Shown: positions 58,217 through 64,000 of the stretch, piece by piece | Position numbering within the stretch: the stretch's first letter is position 1 | Layout of the letters: each line of letters opens with the position of its first letter | Assembly (NCBI RefSeq): GCF_000165425.1 | Contig: NW_001798980.1 | Span: 63,178-127,177, forward strand | Origin: Paramecium tetraurelia | Taxonomy: Eukaryota > Ciliophora > Oligohymenophorea > Peniculida > Parameciidae | Direction of reading: 5' to 3' | Length of the DNA stretch: 64,000 nucleotides | The notes under the pieces: generated by a model | Told to the model about the DNA's origin: nothing | The model's database searches: none | What the model saw: only the letters and a program-made list of their open reading frames with translations | Translations under genes and position numbers: made by a program

Positions 58217-59184
58217 TCAATAATATGTATATAAATATATCAATAGGCTGTTGCCAAATAGGATCTAACTGAAAAGTACAAATCTCGGAAATGGGATGTA
58301 TTTCTGGTATGGAATTAATATGAATTAGAAGCAACTGAAGAATAAAAAGTACAATCTCAAGGTTTTGAGTGTGACATTAATGCAATATTCATGTAGCAAG
58401 GCTGTAACCAAATAAGTCATTAAGAGTGCCTTTGTATTGTTTCCCTTTTTGCTCAACCTTTAATAAATATTGATTTTAAGAAAATTGTGGACTTGTTTAT
58501 TCCACTTTCTATTTAATTACCCAAAGCCATCTGCATTCCACCAATCCTCATAGAAGATGACATTTTCAACTTTGGTGATTTCTTTGAAAAAACCAAAAAA
58601 ATAGTCAAATATTAGATAGTGATTGACAACAATAAGAATGCCTAATCGAAATGAATAATTTATGATAAACTTAGATAAGCCATAATTCATATAATTCGGC
58701 TTTATTTCGTACGTAATATAATAAAAGTCCCATGATATTATTAATGTGGAATTTACGATACATTTGATTATTTAAATATAATTTCTTTGTTTTTTGAAAA
58801 CCATTTGATTAGGTTAGCAAACCAAACATGGTACCCAAAGATATTTATTGTATTCAATAATGTCCAGTTATTCCTCACTAATTATGTACGAGTACATTTT
58901 CATGCTATATCAATATTATCAAATTCTCACCTAAAAATGCAGGCAATGCAAGTTGAAAAAAGGGCCTCCATTATGGTTGTTTCAATCAAAGCGCTGATTA
59001 ACAATGGGGTTAGCATAATAAGATATGAGGTTTTTTTTTTGTTGATAAAGAAATAAGGTAAAAATGATATTAAATAGTAAAGGGGCCATAAAAGCAATAT
59101 AGTTAAATCAGTGTTAGGGAATGGATAATTATATACTAAATAAAGTAGGTGATATATCCAAATAATTAAAATAAAATCAAACAT
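58217..59184 (-). CDS. DGAT1/SOAT-like membrane-bound O-acyltransferase
   Basis: The signatures are clear: VIFYEDWWNADGFGQLNRKW (the FYxDWWN motif that contacts acyl-CoA) and YLVTALLHEYCINVTLKTLR with the active-site His. The upstream YLWVPCLVCQPN segment corresponds to the family's FxxxPTLxY region. It should make triacylglycerol or sterol esters in the ER. About 314 residues with one 26-nt intron (58906-58931), so the N-terminus is shorter than in animal DGAT1 (about 480). Its ATG overlaps the last 8 bases of the upstream gene. End at TGA 58217-58219. Confidence 0.9.
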
Positions 59185-59854
59185 TATATTAAATATTGTT
59201 TCCGCGAAGTAATTTTTCTGTTTCCACCCTCAACTTCTCTGTTTTCTTCTCAAAATTATCTAAATATTATAAAAATTGCATCGTGTCCTTCTGTTGATCT
59301 TCACTCTCCTCTGTTTTCTCATCTATTTATTCAAGGATATATGGTTGGTTAAGCTCTTGAAGATATTAAAAAAATTAATCTTGTTATTCCTTTAATAAAA
59401 TTGCCTAATTTAAATCAAATTTGAATTATACTTCATGATCAGTCCTTTTCTCCAAATATTGCCTGCAATCAATGAGTAATTTCAGCATTTTCTCTTGTAG
59501 GTTTGGAACCTCAGTTGATTGCTACTGTGGTTGTTGTTGTTCGAAGCAGAGACTATCTTTTTTAGAAGTTGGAGGACGAGCATTCTCCTTCTAATCACTC
59601 AAAACCAGATATCTATTTAATTTAGGTAAGGGACCTTCAGGAGGTCTTTTATCAAAAGGTTCTGAGAGTGCTCCCTTTGACACTTGATTTAATAGGATGC
59701 GAGCATATAGATTTCGATTCTTTTTCCAAACTTCGTTGGTAGTCACCTAGCATAATTTCTTGGTCCAAGCTTCAACTCTGATTTTCTAATGCTTATTAAG
59801 ATTTTGATAGGCTTCTTCAATGGAAAGCATCACTTTAATAAATTCCTCATCCAT
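59177..59854 (-). CDS. DUF4485 (CEP112-type) coiled-coil protein
   Basis: One exon, 225 codons. N-terminal DUF4485-like domain: DEEFIKVMLSIEEAYQNL, KIRVEAWTKKLCQ, KKNRNLYARILLNQVSKGAL and SEPFDKRPPEGPLPKL, matching the start of centrosomal CEP112-type proteins. Residues 120-225 are coiled coil (EVQFKFDLNQAILLKEQQDQ, LDNFEKKTEKLRVETEKLL). Much shorter than CEP112, so only the head module is shared. Probably a basal-body/centriole protein. The stop overlaps the ATG of the DGAT1-like gene by 8 bases (59177-59184). Confidence 0.85.
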
Positions 59855-59982
59855 AATGACTGTTAATATATTTTATATTTATCAATATCATTCATATTCC
59901 AAATTTAATTAAGCTCTTTAATAGAATGATAAGATAGTTCTCACTTATTAACATCAATTTATTATATTATGTATTTAATAAT

Positions 59983-61178
59983 TCAACTATGATCAGTGAC
60001 TAAGAAGCTTGTATTACCAAAGTCCTCTTTCAAAGGATTATACCCAGATTTAGTTGTCGTCCAAGAACTCTAAGAAAACTATTCAGCAAATTAGTACGCC
60101 TTGAAGATTTGAGAATCCATCCCTAAAATTTGTTTAACCATATGTTAGACAAAATTAAAATCGGTGGGAAAGAAGATATCTGCAACTCCTCTTTCTACTA
60201 AATATGACTCATAATCTAATCTCTCATGAGGTTTCGCCAATTTCTTAGACACAATCGGAGCATTAATAGATTCTTGGGTGAAGTTATTTTTGAGCAAATC
60301 AAAGTCTGCAATCACTAAAGAAGGGTTTTGAAAATTAGATTTGATGTGTTTCAATACTTATAATGCTCCAGTTGGTAAAAATATGCTGTTAGACTCTTAA
60401 TTATTTGTTATATTACTTTCTAATTTCCATAATATTTACTAATCACTTTTCTTAACGTATTAAATAAGAATCGATCCTCAAGATTCTCATCTTAATCTTT
60501 GTTTTGTTATTTAAATTACTGATACATAGCATAAACCTCTTTGATTAATGGATCACTGATTGTCTCAGCAAATTCTTGCATGTTTTCAACATAAACTTAT
60601 TTCCCATCAATTACTTTGTCATGGGCAAGATTATCAAAAACCTCAAGAAATACAAAAAACCACATCTCATTATTTTAAGTATGCTATTTGTAATTCAAAA
60701 AGTCCTAATTAAATATTCTTAAATTTCCTTTTTTGATTTATTGTTTGAAATCTTGAGACAGCCTTATTTATGCTTAAGCACATGCTTCAGGTGAGATATC
60801 AACTAAGTGATATTCCATATTTGAAAATGTTTGAGGTTAGTGATTCCTCATATAATATAAAACCCCTTCACATGCTGCACCATATCCCGCACCAATTTCT
60901 ACTATTCTCAATTTCTCTTTTCGAGTGAATCGAAATTATTAATTTATATAATTCCCCAGTGTTATCCCATAATACGGTCTGAATACCTCTGATGGAGTCA
61001 ACCATTAATTTTCAGGATAATTTTCTGCTAATTTTTTTGTATAATCCTCATAGCCTAGCAATTATTTAAATTCAATTGGTTTTTTGAGTGCTCCAAGCTG
61101 AATATTCTTAACAAAATATCCCTCCACTGGATGATAGAGACGATCATATATGAAATCTCTTACTAACATTCTCTTCAT
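59983..61178 (-). CDS. NDUFAF7: NDUFAF7/MidA-type SAM methyltransferase
   Basis: In mitochondria NDUFAF7 dimethylates an Arg of complex I subunit NDUFS2 during assembly. Blocks: FRPYYGITLGNYI, the SAM-binding motif IVEIGAGYGAACEGVLYYM, EYHLVDISPEACAQAQIRL, IFNQDFLNYK and FLEVFDNLAHDKV (family motif with catalytic-region Asn). Then FLPTGALQVLKHIKSNF, SLVIADFDLL and GVADIFFPTDFNFVQHMV near the end. One 23-nt intron near 60389-60411. About 390 residues. A cleavable mitochondrial leader is not obvious (MKRMLVRDFIYDRLYH is basic and could serve). Confidence 0.9.
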
Positions 61179-61707
61179 TTGATTATATATTTATTGATAA
61201 TTAAAAATAATTAAAAAATTGATAATATTATTCATTTACTCTTCTAAACTACTTCACAATAATAATTCTAATTATGTTAACCATAAATAATTGATATTTA
61301 AAAGTTGAAAACTACAATTACTTTGTGATCTTATATTTTTGTTAAATTTATCAAATTGTAAATGTTTGTTACTATCTAATTTTCTCATAAATAAATGTAT
61401 AAAACAAGTTAAATAAAAATCAAGCAACATTATATTAAATTAATTAGAAGAAAAGCTTATAAAGCTTAAGTTTGTTTTAGAGAATATTTTTAAAAATCTC
61501 AAATATATTAATGTTTGATATTATTAAGAAATAATATATGATTTAATTAAAGTTTCTTGTATAGGTTTATAATACAATATTTTTTTTTAAAAGTTACTTG
61601 ATATATGTGAGAATCTCGAGCATTATAAAATTAATAAATGAAGGCAACAAATAACGAGATTGATTATAAAATGTAAAATATTGTCCATATTTATAATTGT
61701 AAATTTA
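61179..61707. other. AT-rich spacer between divergent genes
   Basis: About 530 bp between the starts of the NDUFAF7 and kinase-like genes, thus a double promoter. No further feature supported. Confidence 0.5.
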
Positions 61708-63569
61708 ATGAATAAATTAATGAATTAATCATTATAAATCTTATTTCCTGTATTGGATACCAATTCAGGAAAAGTGATGGTAGCTGAAAAGATAAACCAA
61801 AATTAGAAAACCAAATATTATGCATTTTAATTTCAAAATTAAGTGATTCCTAAAACCTATTTGATTGAATATGACAATGCTCTTAAAAAATCAAAACATA
61901 ATGAATTATTTAGATAATATTATGAAATGCATATAGAAACTCCAGGAAATCCGGAAATCCCATACCTCCATCTATTTCATTATTACGAAGATGGTAAATT
62001 TTTAGATCAAAAGGTGATTGATTATGGCAAACAAAGATAATCTTTTAATTATGCAGAAATATAATTATATCTGAAAAATTTTCTAATTGCCTTGTATGAA
62101 TTACATTCTAACTAAATACCTGGAAGAATCTTCTCTATTTACAACACTCTAGTTGTTTAAGAAAGGCTTGTTATAATGGATTTTGGATTTGGACCAAATA
62201 TTAATCAAGATAATTTAGATATACTGGCCCCTCCAGAATATTTAGAATAAATAATTAATAATAAAAGTAATATTTTATATATGCTTAAGATTATATCTAA
62301 AAGGAGTTCGATTTAAAATTTGATTCTTGGTTGCTGGGAGCAATATTGTATCACTTAATTAAATTTAAATCGATAAATTAGGTTGAAGTTTAAGGAAATA
62401 GTTATCAACGATTTAAATATGATAGAGTAGAAGAATATTATAATTATCTAAAAAACCTTGATCATATTCCATGTTAGACTACTAGATACAAAAATGATTT
62501 ACTCTCATTTGTTGAATCCTTGCTTACTTGCAATAAAGATAACCGATTATCATTTGAACAAATTCATAAGCATGAATACATTTAAAATCTTGAACTTGAA
62601 AATAAAGCTGAATATATAAAGTTCTATTCTGAAAATCAATTCATTAAAGACTGTGAAATTGGTATCACTTCTACTTAAGGTTTTCAACCTGCTACTTCAT
62701 AAATATCTTTTGATCTGCGAAATAGTTTTACATAAGGACATTCAGAATCAGTAATTATAAAATAAGAAGATCATCCTTCTCCTTAGGTGACAAGAAAACC
62801 AATAAAAATCACGGAACAAATTTCTAATTATTAGGAGGATGCACAAGGTTATCCTAATTTCTTGAATATAATATTAAATACACCTTAATTCAATAATACA
62901 AACTTTAATATTTATTGGCTGAAAATTTAATTAGATTGTTTGAAATGCTAGATGTTAAAATAAACAGCTGAGAAAATTACGACTATTTTACCAAAATATA
63001 AGCATCCATACCATTAGGTTTTGGTTTATATTATTAAAAAAATGAATTCCATAGTTTTAAGGGAAATGGACTCTGAATTAAAATCAGCTTATTTTTAAAA
63101 AAATCTTGATGAATAATGGGAAGACTTTTTAAGTTAAAATAAGTAAAATTTACCTAGATCTGATTCAATAATCTCATATTCAAGATCATTATAAAGTGAG
63201 ATAGCAATCCTTTATAACAATTTTGAAACTTTCTTAAATGAAGAGTCAACTACACTTTCTAACTCCGTCAAAAAGTCAATAGAGAGTGACAAGTCGTAAA
63301 ATTTTAATATGTTAAATAATCCACAAGAATTCTATTAAGATATTTATAGAGAGGAATTTGAACTACTTCTCTAATTTATAAATGACAAAATAACTTCAAA
63401 TAATAACTTAGAAGAATTGAATTAATTAAAGTTATTAGTTTTTCATTGTTCACAAATCACTACGTTATTCCAATTAGAAACATTTGAAGAAACATTTAAA
63501 GGGCTTGCATAATAGAATCAAAAACCATAGCCAAAAGATTTAGCTTAATATTTTGGCATTAACAATTGA
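61708..63569 (+). CDS. Pseudokinase-like protein with long helical tail
   Basis: ATG at 61708 (MNKLMNQSLQILFPVLDTNS), one 23-nt intron at about 62267-62289. The first 270 residues follow a kinase fold: FLIALYELHSN, VIMDFGFGPN (DFG kept), DILAPPEYLEQI (APE kept) and FDSWLLGAILYHLIKFKSIN. Yet the beta-3 Lys position is YYAFQF and the HRD loop reads HSNQIPGRIFSIYN, so two catalytic residues are gone. The remaining 330 residues are helical and Gln/Asn-rich without motifs. It is most likely a catalytically dead scaffold or regulator. Confidence 0.78.
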
Positions 63570-63899
63570 AATATTGATGATCTAATATCAAATATTTAAA
63601 TAAAATTATTAATAATCAGGATATAGTTGATTGATTGAATTATTGTTACTGTCAGATTGTTTAGTTAATTAATATCCTATTCTTTAATCTCTATCTTAAC
63701 ATGCTTCTTTTTATTCTAATACTCGGGCAAAACCTAAATGAAGGAATTTAAAATGAAATCAATGATAATAAATGGGCAATTGTATATTATTAATTGTTTA
63801 TTTATTTTTGTTCATTAGATTGTACTTTATTCTATATAATATTAATTTATAAGTGATTATCATAATCTTTAAATTTATTTAATTAAATAATATTCCATA
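63570..63899. other. AT-rich spacer
   Basis: About 330 bp between two plus-strand genes; no supported feature. Confidence 0.5.
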
Positions 63900-64000
63900 A
63901 TGAATCGTCTTTTTGGTACTTCTAAATAAGAACCTCCCAAATAATAGCCACCTCCCCCATAAAATCCATAACAACCTAAGGTTTTGGACTTGACGGAACA
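63900..64000 (+). CDS. VPS60: ESCRT-III subunit VPS60/CHMP5, 5' end only
   Basis: The first 33 codons are inside the window. MNRLFG followed by a Lys/Pro-rich stretch and PKVLDLTE matches the start of CHMP5/VPS60 (human begins MNRLFGKAKPKAPPP with a Leu-Thr-Asp after it). The protein would act in membrane scission at multivesicular bodies with the Vps4 system. Pro/Gln-rich insertion (PPKQQPPPPQNPQQP) is longer than usual. The call rests on a short segment, so moderate certainty. Confidence 0.7.

Noticed and set aside
58170-58654. Plus-strand spliced ORF of about 150 codons
   Set aside because: The minus strand carries DGAT1/SOAT motifs in the same DNA; the plus frame is its antisense shadow.
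1-64000. Apparent mass of pseudogenes with TAA/TAG stops
   Set aside because: These are glutamine codons in this nuclear code; conserved domains continue through them.
1-64000. Mobile elements, virus-like elements, CRISPR arrays, rRNA
   Set aside because: No transposase, reverse transcriptase, capsid or integrase motifs, no terminal repeats and no regular direct repeats were seen.

Overview
The window is ciliate somatic (macronuclear) DNA, most likely from a Paramecium of the P. tetraurelia type. Conserved proteins read through in-frame TAA and TAG where glutamine is expected, and only TGA ends genes. Introns are about 18-37 nt (GT..AG, mostly 22-29 nt), intergenic gaps are often under 100 bp, and the DNA is very AT-rich. 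Read with the standard code the genes shatter into 60-150 codon pieces. All calls below were made by hand translation with TGA as the only stop.

Layout. 1-4.9 kb: Myb-repeat factor (cut by the left edge), U2AF35 splicing factor, Gln-rich protein, radial-spoke protein RSP9. 5-13 kb: coiled-coil protein, cysteine-rich secreted protein, bZIP factor, large helical protein, START-domain protein. 13-19 kb: membrane RING protein, small membrane proteins, MMTAG2 homologue, LRR protein, two tiny genes. 19-25 kb: truncated haemoglobin, LIN9 (MuvB/DREAM subunit), membrane protein and a hard-to-read tract. 25-31 kb: B-box/WD40 protein, otubain deubiquitinase, Aha1-N cochaperone, small LRR protein. 31-38.6 kb: coiled-coil giant, MARCH-type E3, tandem thioredoxin-fold/zinc-finger protein, BI-1 family protein. 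38.7-45.4 kb: candidate PP1-docking protein, PP2C phosphatase, B-box protein, FACT subunit SPT16. 45.7-51.5 kb: PB1-ZZ (p62/NBR1-like) protein, tesmin/LIN54-type CXC protein, ankyrin-AGC kinase, MBOAT acyltransferase. 51.5-53.6 kb: a 2 kb gene-poor tract with a broken BTB-like gene. 53.6-64 kb: cytosolic carboxypeptidase, RING-H2 membrane protein, DGAT1/SOAT-like MBOAT, DUF4485 centrosomal protein, NDUFAF7, a pseudokinase, and the start of VPS60/CHMP5.

How genes relate. There are no operons; neighbours are mostly unrelated housekeeping genes on alternating strands. Themes recur: cell-cycle/chromatin transcription (Myb, LIN9, LIN54-type, SPT16), ubiquitin and autophagy (otubain, MARCH, two other RING proteins, p62-like), cilia and tubulin (RSP9, carboxypeptidase, DUF4485), and lipid acylation (two MBOATs). 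I saw no rRNA or tRNA genes, CRISPR arrays, transposons or virus fossils.
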